From contig CACJEG010000002.1 in NCBI GenBank assembly GCA_902592375.1, positions 62,001-126,000 of the forward strand: a DNA stretch of 64,000 nucleotides, read 5' to 3'. Origin of the DNA: an uncultured Pelagibacteraceae bacterium (GTDB lineage Bacteria > Pseudomonadota > Alphaproteobacteria > Pelagibacterales > Pelagibacteraceae). A program made the position numbers and the translations under genes. The notes under the pieces are model-generated. The model was given only the letters and a program-made list of their open reading frames with translations, was not told the DNA's origin and searched no databases. Positions 17,760-27,323 of the stretch are shown here, piece after piece (positions within the stretch are counted from its first letter, which is position 1; every line of letters starts with the position of its first letter).

Positions 17760-19543
17760 TATTGTTTTAAAAATATAATATTAATTTTTGCACCATTATT
17801 AATTGGTATAAAATTTATTTTTCCATTGTGATCATTAATTATTTTATTAACTATTGACAATCCTAAACCAGTTCCATTTTTCTTAGTTGTGAAATACGGA
17901 TTAAGTATATCTTTAATATTATTTTTTAATTCACTAAAACCAACACCATTGTCTTCTATAGTTACCTTTATGTGGCTATCATCTTCAGTAAGTTCAATAG
18001 CAATATTTTTACTGAAATTATTGTTGTTTTGAGCTTTTTGATTGATACTTTCTATAGAATTTTTAATTAAATTTAAAAAAACTCTACTAATTTGTTCTTT
18101 ATCGCTATTTAACAATATTTTATCAAAATTATTATTAAAAGAAATATTGATTGAATTGTCTAATTCTTTAAGTAATTTTAAATTTTCCTGAATAATATCT
18201 GCTAAATTATTTTCTCTAAAAATAGGTTTGGGCATTCTTGCAAAGTCAGAGAATTCATTAACCAATTTTTCAATTTGTTTTATTTGGTTATTTATAATTT
18301 TTAAGTTATCTTTAAAATTTTCAGTTTCATTTTCATTTAATTGTTTTGAATATTTATTTTTTAATCTATCTATAGTTAATTGAATTGGTGTAAGTGGATT
18401 TTTAATTTCATGAGCAAGTTTCCTAGCCAAACTTCCCCATGCCTCATGTCTTTCATTTATAATTAACTTTTCTTGCTGGTTTTTAAGTCTGTCTATCATC
18501 AAGTTGAAATTTTTATTTAAAGTTTCTAAATCTTTATCAGTTTTTACTTCAGGAACTTTTGCGTTAAAATTTCCTTGTCCAATAGATGTTGATGCAAGAA
18601 TTAAATTATTGATAGACCTAAAAAACCTAGATGAAAATCTGATAGCGATAGTTATAGATACAAACAATAAAACACTAACAACTATAATATAAATAATAGC
18701 AAATGAGATTTTAATTCCAGTGCTTTTTTCCTCAACTGTATAGTAAAAGTTAATAGCTTCCTCAGACTCTGTTAAATATCGTGAAATATCTTTATCTAAA
18801 TATTTAACAACATATAAGAATCTATCTTCAAAATTTTGAAGTCTCATTATTGCAGCAGAAATATTTTCCGGAGCATTAATTATCTTTAAAGGACGATCGT
18901 CATCCAAAACTAAATTTAAAGCTCTATCAACAGGAGGCACATATGGTTGATCATCATTTAAAGTTGAAAATAAAAGTTTTTTATTAATATCTATAATATG
19001 GATTTCATCAACATTTCGAATTAATTTTTGTGTATCTAAAAATCTTTTATATTCATTTAAATTATCATTTAAAAACTTTCTACTTTTATTGGTATCAAAA
19101 GCTATTAAAACAATATCAGATTGAATTTTATTTCTGATTTCCTCAACATAATTTCTTGCTAACTCATAAGAATTGTTAACAACTGTGGTAACTTTTTTGT
19201 CAAAATACTTTTCTAAGGCAAAAGAAAATAAAAAGAGTGAAAATATTGAAATTAATACTGATGGAATTAAAGTGAATAAACCAAAATAAGTAATATATTT
19301 TTTATTAGATTTAAAACCATCTTTATCGATATCATTTTTGATCGCACTTTTAATCTCAATAAAAATAAAAACAAAAAGCGCTACTAAAAGAACAATATTT
19401 AGAACTAACAAAATTTGTAAATTTTGATCCGTTAATTCAATAAATCCTTTATCTATAAAAGTTAAAAAGGTTAAAAAACCTATCGATAATGTGATAATAA
19501 ATAATATTATTAGATATATATTTTTTTTAATAAATTCGTACAT
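17759..19543 (-). CDS. ntrY: Sensor histidine kinase NtrY
   Basis: Membrane sensor kinase partner of NtrX, 594 aa. N-terminal spans lie near residues 9-30, 43-62 and 85-108. An extracytoplasmic domain (about 115-275), another span (about 279-303) and a HAMP domain (about 304-358) follow. HisKA has H378 in LARKLAHEIKNPLTPIQ, and HATPase motifs include EDNGVGFSE and GTGLGLSIVNKI. Canonical NtrY is about 750 aa with a PAS domain between HAMP and HisKA. Here those domains abut, so the PAS appears absent. It is divergent from ispDF with only 24 bases between the start codons. The upstream ntrBC genes of many relatives are missing. Confidence 0.92.
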   Translation of the reverse strand: MYEFIKKNIYLIILFIITLSIGFLTFLTFIDKGFIELTDQNLQILLVLNIVLLVALFVFIFIEIKSAIKNDIDKDGFKSNKKYITYFGLFTLIPSVLISIFSLFLFSFALEKYFDKKVTTVVNNSYELARNYVEEIRNKIQSDIVLIAFDTNKSRKFLNDNLNEYKRFLDTQKLIRNVDEIHIIDINKKLLFSTLNDDQPYVPPVDRALNLVLDDDRPLKIINAPENISAAIMRLQNFEDRFLYVVKYLDKDISRYLTESEEAINFYYTVEEKSTGIKISFAIIYIIVVSVLLFVSITIAIRFSSRFFRSINNLILASTSIGQGNFNAKVPEVKTDKDLETLNKNFNLMIDRLKNQQEKLIINERHEAWGSLARKLAHEIKNPLTPIQLTIDRLKNKYSKQLNENETENFKDNLKIINNQIKQIEKLVNEFSDFARMPKPIFRENNLADIIQENLKLLKELDNSINISFNNNFDKILLNSDKEQISRVFLNLIKNSIESINQKAQNNNNFSKNIAIELTEDDSHIKVTIEDNGVGFSELKNNIKDILNPYFTTKKNGTGLGLSIVNKIINDHNGKINFIPINNGAKINIIFLKQ

Positions 19544-19567
19544 TTGAATATAAATACTACCAAATAA

Positions 19568-20668
19568 ATGAATAATTATTTTATAATACTAGCATCGGGA
19601 CAAAGCAAAAGATTTAATTCAAAAAAACCAAAGCAATTCAATATTTATAAAAACAAGGCTCTTTTTAAACATTCTTTAGAAAAAGCAATGAAATCAAAGC
19701 TGTTTAAAAAAATTATATTAGTCGTAAATAATAAAAAAAGTATTAAAGAAAAATTACCTAAAAATGTGTCAATTATAAAAGGTGGTAAAGAAAGATCCAA
19801 TTCTTCTTTAATTGCTTTAAAATATATAAAAAAATTTGAACCAAATAATGTTCTAATTCATGATGCTGCTAGACCAAATTTCACTATCAAGCTTCTAAAA
19901 AATCTAATTAAATCACTTAAAAAGAATAAAGCAGTAATACCCTTCATACATTCAAAAGACTCCATTAAATACAAAGTAAAAAACCAACTTTTTAATTTAA
20001 ATCGAAATAATTCAATTTTAACTCAAACCCCTCAAGCATTTAAATTTAAAGATTTATATAGTCTTTCAAATAAACAAAAAAATAAAATTAGTGATGAAGC
20101 AACATTATTTATTGAAAAAAATTTAAAAGTTAAATTTATAAAAGGTGAAAACTTAAATAATAAAATTACATTTAAAGAAGATATCAAAACTAATAAAACT
20201 TATTTTGGTATAGGTTTTGATATTCACAGATTAATAAGAGGAAAAAAACTTTTTTTAGGTGGTACAAAAATTCCTTATCACTCAGGACTTAAAGGTCATT
20301 CAGATGGAGATGTTATTATTCACTCTATAATCGACTCTATTATTGGAGCAATGAGAAAAAAAGATATTGGCACCTTTTTTCCAGATAATCAAAAAAAATA
20401 TAAAAATATAAGATCACCTAAAATGCTAAAGCCTATTGTTGAGATGTTAAAAAATAATGACTTTTATATAAATAATTTAGATATAAATTTAATATGTGAA
20501 CACCCAAAAGTTTCAAAGTATCGAGATAAAATAATCAAATCTCTATCTAATTTATTAGATATTGATAAAGAATTAATTAACCTAAAAGGTAAAACAGTAG
20601 AAAAACTTGGGTTAATTGGAAAGGAAAAAGCAATAGCTTGTGAAGTTATTTGCTCAATTACACAATGA
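19568..20668 (+). CDS. ispDF: Bifunctional IspD/IspF isoprenoid biosynthesis enzyme
   Basis: Fusion of two enzymes of the MEP pathway, 366 aa. The N-terminal IspD part (about 1-205) makes CDP-methylerythritol and has LASGQSKRFNSKKPKQF and VLIHDAARP. The C-terminal IspF part (about 212-366) makes methylerythritol cyclodiphosphate, with GIGFDIHRL (metal-binding D and H), GLKGHSDGDV and the conserved LKGKTVEKLG. Fusion is common in Alphaproteobacteria. Dxr of the same pathway is encoded at 42463-43629. The start is fixed by the IspD N-terminus, only 24 bases from divergent ntrY. Confidence 0.95.
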   Translation: MNNYFIILASGQSKRFNSKKPKQFNIYKNKALFKHSLEKAMKSKLFKKIILVVNNKKSIKEKLPKNVSIIKGGKERSNSSLIALKYIKKFEPNNVLIHDAARPNFTIKLLKNLIKSLKKNKAVIPFIHSKDSIKYKVKNQLFNLNRNNSILTQTPQAFKFKDLYSLSNKQKNKISDEATLFIEKNLKVKFIKGENLNNKITFKEDIKTNKTYFGIGFDIHRLIRGKKLFLGGTKIPYHSGLKGHSDGDVIIHSIIDSIIGAMRKKDIGTFFPDNQKKYKNIRSPKMLKPIVEMLKNNDFYINNLDINLICEHPKVSKYRDKIIKSLSNLLDIDKELINLKGKTVEKLGLIGKEKAIACEVICSITQ

Positions 20669-21156
20669 AAAAAATAAATGTTTTGTTATCCACTTTCTTT
20701 GGTTATGGTTATTTAACTAAAATTCCTGGCACTTTAACCTCCGCTGTAACAGTTGTTTTTATTTATATTGCTTATGAAATTTTAGGTTACATAGATCTTA
20801 AGTTTTCAATTATTTTTTTTATACTTTTATTCTTTTATTCATTTTATGCCGTAAAAGACTCTGAGTCTGAATTTAAAAATAAAGATCCAAGACAAATAGT
20901 AATCGATGAAGTTTTAGGACAATCCATGCCTTTAATTTTGTTATTGTATTTAAATCAAACTAATCAAATAAATATTTCAATTGAAATTTATTATATTTTA
21001 TCTTTTGTTTTTTTTAGACTTTTTGACATCCTAAAACCTTTTCCAGTGAGTTATTTTGATAAATATCATAAGAACTATTTTGGGATAATTATGGACGATA
21101 TAATGGCAGGTTTATATTCAATGATATTAATATATTTAATAAGTTTAAAATTCTAA
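20665..21156 (+). CDS. pgpA: Phosphatidylglycerophosphatase A
   Basis: Membrane phosphatase that forms phosphatidylglycerol from phosphatidylglycerophosphate. Family motifs are GYGYLTKIPGTLTSA near the N-terminus, DPRQIVIDEVLGQ in the middle, FRLFDILKPFP, and a C-terminal DDIMAGLYS. I start it at the ATG at 20665, which overlaps the ispDF stop as ATGA, rather than the upstream TTG at 20650; this gives 163 aa. It is adjacent to pncC downstream, with an overlap of one base. Confidence 0.92.
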   Translation: MKKINVLLSTFFGYGYLTKIPGTLTSAVTVVFIYIAYEILGYIDLKFSIIFFILLFFYSFYAVKDSESEFKNKDPRQIVIDEVLGQSMPLILLLYLNQTNQINISIEIYYILSFVFFRLFDILKPFPVSYFDKYHKNYFGIIMDDIMAGLYSMILIYLISLKF

Positions 21157-21620
21157 TGACTATTCAATTACTTCATAAGAAATTAATTAAAAAAAAATTA
21201 ACAATATCTGTTGCTGAGTCTTGTACAGGTGGATTATTGGCTCATAATTTGACTAAATTAGCTAATTCATCAAAGTATTTTCAAATGGGTCTGACTACTT
21301 ACTCTAATCAATCTAAAATAAAGATATTAAAAGTTAATAAAAATATCATTAGTAAATATGGAGCAGTAAGTCATGAGTGTTGTAAGGCAATGGTTCAAAA
21401 TTTATCTAAAATTTCAAATAGTAAAATCAATGTATCGATAACAGGAATTGCTGGACCGGGAGGTGGATCAAAAGAAAAACCAGTTGGCCTTGTTTATATT
21501 GGCATCAAAAAAGGTAAAACTTTGCTTATTAAAGAAAATAAATTTAAATCAAGAAACCGTAAATCAATACAAAAATCAACGGTTCGTTCTGTAATTAAGA
21601 TAATTAGTAAAATTATTTAA
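21156..21620 (+). CDS. pncC: CinA C-terminal family nicotinamide-nucleotide amidase
   Basis: Stand-alone CinA C-terminal domain, 154 aa. It is expected to deamidate nicotinamide mononucleotide to nicotinic acid mononucleotide in pyridine nucleotide salvage. Motifs are VAESCTGGLLAHNLT (residues about 18-32), the YSNQSKIKIL region, and GIAGPGGGSKEKPVGLVYIG. The N-terminal MoCF-like half of full CinA is absent, as usual in Alphaproteobacteria. Its 3' end overlaps the convergent ratA-like gene by eight bases. Confidence 0.9.
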   Translation: MTIQLLHKKLIKKKLTISVAESCTGGLLAHNLTKLANSSKYFQMGLTTYSNQSKIKILKVNKNIISKYGAVSHECCKAMVQNLSKISNSKINVSITGIAGPGGGSKEKPVGLVYIGIKKGKTLLIKENKFKSRNRKSIQKSTVRSVIKIISKII

Positions 21621-22068
21621 TACTTTCAGCTCTTTTTTGAAACGCGTCTGCTATCTTTTCTAAACCAAATTGAAAAGATTTGGTCATTAAAATATTTAAA
21701 AACTTATTTTCAATTTCAAAATCAATATCAAACATAACCTCAGTTTTGTAACCATCAGTATCATTTCCTACTTCAATAAATTTCCAATTATTCTCTAAAT
21801 GATTTAATGGTCCACCTAAATTAACAACATGAATATGATCTTTTTTTTTATTTAATTTAACGTCACTTTTAAATGTATCCTTAAACGGCCCCTTACCTAT
21901 TGTAAGATCTGCTATTATATTTATTGTATCGCCATTATCACTTCTCTCATAAACTTTTGAATTGTCGCAGAAAGGAATAAATTCTGGGTATTTTTCAATA
22001 TCTAAAACAAACTCAATTAGCTTATCTTTTCTGTTATCAATTAATCGCTTAACTGATGCTTTTGGCAT
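21613..22068 (-). CDS. RatA/COQ10-like START-domain protein
   Basis: Polyketide cyclase/START-like protein of 151 aa, of the family that includes yeast Coq10 and E. coli RatA. The fold is visible from the start: ASVKRLIDNRKDKLIEFVLDIEKYPEFIPFC, followed by alternating strands and a long C-terminal helix (FQFGLEKIADAFQKRAE). Alphaproteobacterial members next to lipA are thought to bind ubiquinone or other lipids. The toxin activity described for E. coli RatA cannot be assumed. The start codon overlaps the lipA stop by one base. Confidence is high for the family and low for the exact role. Confidence 0.85.
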   Translation of the reverse strand: MPKASVKRLIDNRKDKLIEFVLDIEKYPEFIPFCDNSKVYERSDNGDTINIIADLTIGKGPFKDTFKSDVKLNKKKDHIHVVNLGGPLNHLENNWKFIEVGNDTDGYKTEVMFDIDFEIENKFLNILMTKSFQFGLEKIADAFQKRAESIK

Positions 22069-22988
22069 TAATTATTTTTTAATCTGTTTTGTTGAAGTTT
22101 CGCAAAATCTTCATCGGCATGATATGAGGATCTAGTTAAAGGGGATGAAGACACTAACAAAAATCCTTTGGCTTTTGCTATTGTTCCTAAATCTTCAAAT
22201 TCTTTTGGAGTATAATATCGATCTAGTGGATAATGTTTAGTTGATGGTTGTAAATATTGACCTATAGTTATGAAATCAACATCTGCAGCCCTTAAATCAT
22301 CCATGACTTGTAAAATTTCATCTCTTGTCTCTCCCAAGCCTACCATTACTCCAGATTTTGTAAAAATATTTTTATTAACTTTTTTAGCATTTTTCAAAAG
22401 TTCTAATGATGCAAAATATCTAGATCCAGGTCTAACTTTTAAATAAAGACTAGGGACGGTTTCAATATTATGATTAAAAACATCAGGTTTAGCAGCTAAA
22501 ACTTTTTTATATGCATCTCCTTTTCTTAAAAAATCAGGTGTGAGAACTTCAATAGTTGTATTTGGATTTGATTTTCTAGTTTGGTTAATTACTTCAAAAA
22601 AATGTTCTGATCCACCATCATCTAAATCATCTCTATCAACTGAAGTAATTACAACGTGTTTTAAATTCAATTTTTTTACTGCTTCAGCAATCTTAACTGG
22701 TTCAAGTTGATCTAATTTTCCTGGTACACCAGTTTTAACATCGCAAAAAGCACAAGCTCTTGTACATGTGTCTCCCATAATCATAAAAGTTGCATGTCGC
22801 TTACTCCAACATTCGGTTATATTCGGGCAGTTTGCTTCCTGACAAACAGTTACAAGATTATTGTTATTTACTATTGTTTTAGTTAAAAAAAATTCCTTAC
22901 TATTTGTAAGTTTTGATCTAATCCATTCTGGTTTTTTTTTAATTGGATTAACCGGTTTGTTTTCTTTTTCTGGATGTCTACTTTTCAT
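22068..22988 (-). CDS. lipA: Lipoyl synthase
   Basis: Radical SAM enzyme that inserts two sulfurs into protein-bound octanoyl groups to make lipoyl cofactors of 2-oxoacid dehydrogenases and the glycine cleavage system. The auxiliary cluster cysteines are C49, C54 and C60 ([13 protein letters not shown]). The radical SAM cysteines are C75, C79 and C82 (CTRACAFC). The C-terminal RSSYHAD, with the serine ligand of the auxiliary cluster, is present. The length of 306 aa is normal. It overlaps ftsB by 11 bases. The pdh genes that lie between ftsB and lipA in many Alphaproteobacteria are absent here. Confidence 0.96.
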   Translation of the reverse strand: MKSRHPEKENKPVNPIKKKPEWIRSKLTNSKEFFLTKTIVNNNNLVTVCQEANCPNITECWSKRHATFMIMGDTCTRACAFCDVKTGVPGKLDQLEPVKIAEAVKKLNLKHVVITSVDRDDLDDGGSEHFFEVINQTRKSNPNTTIEVLTPDFLRKGDAYKKVLAAKPDVFNHNIETVPSLYLKVRPGSRYFASLELLKNAKKVNKNIFTKSGVMVGLGETRDEILQVMDDLRAADVDFITIGQYLQPSTKHYPLDRYYTPKEFEDLGTIAKAKGFLLVSSSPLTRSSYHADEDFAKLQQNRLKNN

Positions 22989-23280
22989 CTTTTTTAATTA
23001 TATAAATTGTCTCATTTTTTTTACCAAATAAAAATCGTTCTCTAATTAAAGTCTCAATATAATCAAGATCTAAATTAGTACTTAAAAGTGAATTTTTATG
23101 ATCCATATCTTCTATTTTACTAGTTAGGGTTAATTCTTCTTTTTTCAAGTTAGACAAAAGTTCCTTTTTTTCTATATACGAAAAAAGACCTCTTTCTCCA
23201 GATACCAAGTTAAAACCAAAATAGAAAATAAGAAAAACAGAAATTAATAAAAAATAATTTCTTTTTATTAATCGAAGCAT
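22978..23280 (-). CDS. ftsB: FtsB/DivIC-type septum formation initiator
   Basis: Small bitopic division protein of 100 aa. It has a membrane segment at about residues 8-26 ([18 protein letters not shown]), then a coiled-coil stretch ([22 protein letters not shown]). A C-terminal part, [23 protein letters not shown], resembles the conserved end of FtsB/DivIC. It is expected to act with FtsL and FtsQ at the septum. Position directly after eno is the standard alphaproteobacterial location, which supports the call for this fast-evolving family. Confidence 0.85.
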   Translation of the reverse strand: MLRLIKRNYFLLISVFLIFYFGFNLVSGERGLFSYIEKKELLSNLKKEELTLTSKIEDMDHKNSLLSTNLDLDYIETLIRERFLFGKKNETIYIIKKDEK

Positions 23281-24536
23281 TAATTGATCTTATTCATCCT
23301 CGCTTTTTTTCCAAGTTGTTCTTCAATACGGATTAATTGATTATATTTTGCAACTCTTTCAGATCTAGCTAAAGATCCGGTTTTAATTTGGTTTGAATTA
23401 GTACCGACCGCTAAATCAGCAATAAACGTATCCTCACTATCACCTGATCGGTGAGATATAATTGTTTTATATCCAATGGTTTGAGCAAATTTGATTACAT
23501 CTAGAGTTTCTGAAACAGTGCCAATTTGATTTAATTTTATTAAAATAGAATTTGAGGAAATATTTAAAAAACCTTTCTTTAATCTTTCCAGGTTTGTTAC
23601 GTATAAATCATCTCCAACGATCTGAACTTTTTTTATTGACTTCATTAATTTATTCCATGCCAACCAATCATTTTCGGCAAATGGGTCTTCAATAGACTTA
23701 ATTTTATATTTTTGAATAATTTTTTGATATTCCTTAATAGATTTATCTACTGAAATATAATTTTTTGAATGAATAGAGTATTTGTTCTTTTTATATAATT
23801 CATTAGCAGCCACATCTAGGCAAATAGAAACGTCTTTCCCGTTAATAAATCCTGATTTTTTAATCGCACTTACAATTAAATCTAAAGCTTGATTATTGCT
23901 ACTGATCATCGGTGCAAACCCACCTTCATCACCTACTGAAGTTGATAAACCTTTGTCTTTAATTAATTTGCTTAAGTTTTTAATGACAACAAAACAAATC
24001 CGCATCGCCTCAGAAAAACTTTTTGCACGATCAGGTCTGATCATAAACTCCTGAATTCTAAGACCATTATTTGCATGCGCTCCACCATTAATAATGTTCA
24101 TTAATGGATAAGGTAATTGAAAGTTATTTTTTTGAGAAAAAGTTTTATACAAAGGTAATTTTTTTGCTTTTGCGGACAGTTTTTTAACAGCCATAGAAAC
24201 AGCTAACATCGCATTAGCTCCTAAGTTAGTTTTTTGTCTTGTACCATCCAAGTTGATTAACAAAGCATCAATTCTTTCTTGATTATGGATGCTTTGTCCT
24301 TTTAATTTTTTTGAAATCTTTGTGTTAACTAAGTCAACTGCATTTAAAACACTTTTTCCTAAATACAGTTTATTATTTTTATCTCTTTTTTCAAAAGCTT
24401 CAAAAGTTCCTGTGGAAGCACCTGAAGGACAAATAGCGGATGAACTATTATTTTTAATATAAACCTCTGCCTCTACTGTTGGATTTCCTCTGCTGTCAAA
24501 AACTTGACGTGCTTTTACTTTTAAAATTTTACTCAC
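23280..24536 (-). CDS. eno: Enolase
   Basis: Glycolytic/gluconeogenic enzyme that interconverts 2-phosphoglycerate and phosphoenolpyruvate, 418 aa. Conserved elements: ARQVFDSRGNPTVEAEV at the N-terminus, the mobile loop CPSGASTGTFEA, GGAHANNGLRIQEFMI, SIEDPFAENDW and GDDLYVTN with metal ligands, LIKLNQIGTVSETL, and SHRSGDSEDTFIADLAVG. Start and stop touch kdsA and ftsB with one-base overlaps. PEP from this reaction also feeds KdsA, encoded next door. Confidence 0.97.
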   Translation of the reverse strand: MSKILKVKARQVFDSRGNPTVEAEVYIKNNSSSAICPSGASTGTFEAFEKRDKNNKLYLGKSVLNAVDLVNTKISKKLKGQSIHNQERIDALLINLDGTRQKTNLGANAMLAVSMAVKKLSAKAKKLPLYKTFSQKNNFQLPYPLMNIINGGAHANNGLRIQEFMIRPDRAKSFSEAMRICFVVIKNLSKLIKDKGLSTSVGDEGGFAPMISSNNQALDLIVSAIKKSGFINGKDVSICLDVAANELYKKNKYSIHSKNYISVDKSIKEYQKIIQKYKIKSIEDPFAENDWLAWNKLMKSIKKVQIVGDDLYVTNLERLKKGFLNISSNSILIKLNQIGTVSETLDVIKFAQTIGYKTIISHRSGDSEDTFIADLAVGTNSNQIKTGSLARSERVAKYNQLIRIEEQLGKKARMNKIN

Positions 24537-25360
24537 TATTTTTTAATTAGATTATCTATATCGTGTAATTGTTTTAATAGATTCTCTAATTTATTCAATG
24601 GTACCATGTTTGGTCCATCTGATGGAGCATTATCAGGATCTTGATGCGTTTCAATAAATACACCAGCAACTCCAACCGCAACTGCAGCTCTTGCTAAATA
24701 TTCAACAAATTCTCTTTGACCACCAGAGGATTCTCCTTGGCTACCTGGTTGTTGAACAGAATGAGTTGCATCAAAAATTACTGGATAACCATTCTTTGCC
24801 ATAATAGGTAAAGATCTCATGTCAGAAACTAAAGTGTTATAACCAAAGCTTGCACCTCTTTCAGTTACTAATATTTTATCATTTCCAGACTCAGAAATTT
24901 TTTTAGTTACATTGACCATATCCCACGGTGCTAAGAACTGACCTTTTTTTACATTAATAATTTTATTTGTTTTAGCTGCAGTAATTAACAAGTCTGTTTG
25001 TCGACATAAAAAAGCTGGGATTTGTAAAACATCAACATGTTTTGAAACAATTTCACACTGTTCAGAATTATGTATGTCTGTTAAAATAGGAACATTCAAT
25101 TCTTTTTTAATCTTATCAAATACAGGAAGTGATGCATCTAATCCTGCTCCCCTTTTACCTTTTAAACTTGTTCTATTCGCTTTATCAAATGAAGTTTTGT
25201 AAATAAATCCAAGGCCAAATTTTGAAGTAATTTCCTTAATTTTTCCAGCCATATCCATTGCATGTTGCTCTGTCTCTAACTGACAAGGGCCTGCAATAAT
25301 ACAAATCTTATTATTATTTGAAATTTCTATATTTTCACAATTTACTTTAATCGCACTCAT
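24536..25360 (-). CDS. kdsA: 3-deoxy-D-manno-octulosonate 8-phosphate synthase
   Basis: Condenses PEP with arabinose-5-phosphate to make KDO-8-phosphate for the lipopolysaccharide inner core. Family motifs are [10 protein letters not shown] near residue 20, [50 protein letters not shown] and a C-terminal [19 protein letters not shown]. The N-terminal SAMILES region has C24 rather than an obvious substitution, so metal dependence cannot be judged confidently. The start overlaps the pyrG stop as ATGA. Confidence 0.96.
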   Translation of the reverse strand: MSAIKVNCENIEISNNNKICIIAGPCQLETEQHAMDMAGKIKEITSKFGLGFIYKTSFDKANRTSLKGKRGAGLDASLPVFDKIKKELNVPILTDIHNSEQCEIVSKHVDVLQIPAFLCRQTDLLITAAKTNKIINVKKGQFLAPWDMVNVTKKISESGNDKILVTERGASFGYNTLVSDMRSLPIMAKNGYPVIFDATHSVQQPGSQGESSGGQREFVEYLARAAVAVGVAGVFIETHQDPDNAPSDGPNMVPLNKLENLLKQLHDIDNLIKK

Positions 25361-26973
25361 CTATGATTTTTTGCTGCTTTGATAAAAGAAGAGAATAAAG
25401 GATGTGGGTTCAAAGGTCTAGATTTAAATTCAGGATGAAACTGAACTCCTATAAACCAAGGATGATTTTTAAGTTCAATTATCTCTGGTAGCTTATGATC
25501 TGGGGATAAACCTGAAAATATTAATCCTTTCTTCTCAAATTTTTCTTTATATGAAATATCCACTTCATATCTATGTCTATGTCTTTCTTTAATTAATCTA
25601 GACTTGTAAATATCCCTTATTTTAGATTTATCTTTTAAGATAGCATCATAAGAACCAAGTCTCATGGTACCCCCTAAATCTTTATCTGTTCCTTTAACTT
25701 TTCTGCCACTTTTCTCCCATTCATGCATCAAGCCAATAATATGAACGCCACTTTTATCAAACTCAGAAGAAGTTGCTTTTTTAATCTTTAATTGATTTCT
25801 AGCAAATTCAATTATTGCCATTTGCATTCCATAACAAATTCCAAGGAACGGAATTTTATTTATTCTTGCATACCTTATAGCTTCAATTTTACCCTCAGTT
25901 CCCCTTTTACCAAACCCACCTGGAATTAGAATTCCTGAAACATTTTTAAGTTTATTTTTTATTTCTGAAACTTTTAATTGTTCAGAGTCTATTCTAACCA
26001 AATTAACTTTAAGATTATTGGATATTCCTCCATGAGTGAGTGCTTCATCTAAAGATTTATAAGCATCCTTTAATTCAACGTATTTTCCAATAATTGCAAT
26101 GTTAACATTTCTTTTAGTATTAAGAGTGATTTTAGTTATTTTCTTCCATGGTGTTAAATTATTTGATTTTTTGGATTTTATTTTGAAATAATTTAAAACT
26201 TGAACATCTAATTTTTCTTTAGCAAAACTAATCGGTGCCTCATAAATAGTTTTAACATCGACAGTTTCAATTACATTTTTAATATCAACATTACAAAACA
26301 ATGATATTTTTTTTCTATGTTCTAAAGGAATAGGTCTTTCTGATCTACAAATTATAATATCAGGTTGGATACCAATACTTCTTAATTCTTTTACAGAATG
26401 TTGTGTTGGTTTTGTTTTTATTTCATCCGATGCTTTTAAATAAGGAACTAAAGTTAAATGAATAAATAATGCATTTTTTTTACCAATATCATTTGAAAAT
26501 TGTCTTATCGCTTCTACAAATGGTAAACTTTCTATGTCCCCTACTATTCCGCCTATTTCACAAATGACAAAATCTTCTTTTGATGTATCGTGTTTTATAA
26601 ATTCTTTAATTCTATCCGTAATATGTGGAATAACTTGAACAGTTTTACCTAAATACTGGCCTTTTCTTTCTTTTCTAAGAACATCGCTATAAATTTTTCC
26701 AGTTGTAATGTTATCTGTTTTCTTTGCAGTTACACCTGAAAATCTTTCATAGTGACCTAGATCTAAATCTGTTTCAGCCCCATCATCAGTTACAAAAACT
26801 TCTCCATGTTGAAAAGGACTCATTGTTCCCGGATCCACATTTAAATAAGGATCTAATTTTCTTAGACGAACTTTGTAACCTCTTGATTGTAATAAATATG
26901 CTAAAGATGCTGAAGAAAGACCTTTACCAAGGGAAGAAACCACGCCGCCGGTGACAAATATATATCGCGCCAT
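25357..26973 (-). CDS. pyrG: CTP synthase
   Basis: Converts UTP to CTP with glutamine and ATP, 538 aa. The synthetase domain starts with [20 protein letters not shown] and [20 protein letters not shown]. The C-terminal class I glutamine amidotransferase domain (from about residue 290) has the nucleophile cysteine in FLGICYGMQ and the catalytic HPE in [13 protein letters not shown]. Length and domain order are complete. It lies 44 bases downstream of secG in the tpiA-secG-pyrG-kdsA-eno run conserved in Alphaproteobacteria. Confidence 0.97.
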   Translation of the reverse strand: MARYIFVTGGVVSSLGKGLSSASLAYLLQSRGYKVRLRKLDPYLNVDPGTMSPFQHGEVFVTDDGAETDLDLGHYERFSGVTAKKTDNITTGKIYSDVLRKERKGQYLGKTVQVIPHITDRIKEFIKHDTSKEDFVICEIGGIVGDIESLPFVEAIRQFSNDIGKKNALFIHLTLVPYLKASDEIKTKPTQHSVKELRSIGIQPDIIICRSERPIPLEHRKKISLFCNVDIKNVIETVDVKTIYEAPISFAKEKLDVQVLNYFKIKSKKSNNLTPWKKITKITLNTKRNVNIAIIGKYVELKDAYKSLDEALTHGGISNNLKVNLVRIDSEQLKVSEIKNKLKNVSGILIPGGFGKRGTEGKIEAIRYARINKIPFLGICYGMQMAIIEFARNQLKIKKATSSEFDKSGVHIIGLMHEWEKSGRKVKGTDKDLGGTMRLGSYDAILKDKSKIRDIYKSRLIKERHRHRYEVDISYKEKFEKKGLIFSGLSPDHKLPEIIELKNHPWFIGVQFHPEFKSRPLNPHPLFSSFIKAAKNHR

Positions 26974-27017
26974 GGAAGTATCTTATAGCGAATAAAAAAT
27001 GAATTGAAAAGGATTAA

Positions 27018-27317
27018 TTAATTATTTTCTGGAATTGAAGGTGTATCTTCAGTTTTTTCCTCAACTGTATCCAATACCGACCCCGTAGGAGTAAGTTCTG
27101 CTCTAGAAATAATTGTTAGAGCTAAACTACAAATGATAAAAAGCGTTGCCACGATTGCAGTGGCTTTTGTCATGAAGCTGCCTGCTGATCTAGAGAGCAT
27201 AAAATTTTCTTGGGAAACTCCAATACCAAGTGCACCTCCTTCTGATTTTTGCAATAAAACCAAAAGAACCAAAATAACTGCAAGTATGATGTTGATTACT
27301 AATAATAAAGTTTCCAT
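27018..27317 (-). CDS. secG: Preprotein translocase subunit SecG
   Basis: Small membrane subunit of the SecYEG translocon, 99 aa. Two hydrophobic spans (residues about 3-22 and 51-68) flank the conserved cytosolic loop LLQKSEGGALGIG...SRSAGSFMTKATA. The tail is acidic and unstructured (VEEKTEDTPS). It lies six bases after tpiA and 44 bases before pyrG. Confidence 0.93.
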   Translation of the reverse strand: METLLLVINIILAVILVLLVLLQKSEGGALGIGVSQENFMLSRSAGSFMTKATAIVATLFIICSLALTIISRAELTPTGSVLDTVEEKTEDTPSIPENN

Positions 27318-27323
27318 GAGGGT

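Noticed and set aside
21613..22068. Toxin of a RatAB-type toxin-antitoxin pair
   Set aside because: The protein is in the RatA/COQ10 family, but there is no ratB-like partner, and its place between lipA and pncC is the usual alphaproteobacterial COQ10-like locus.
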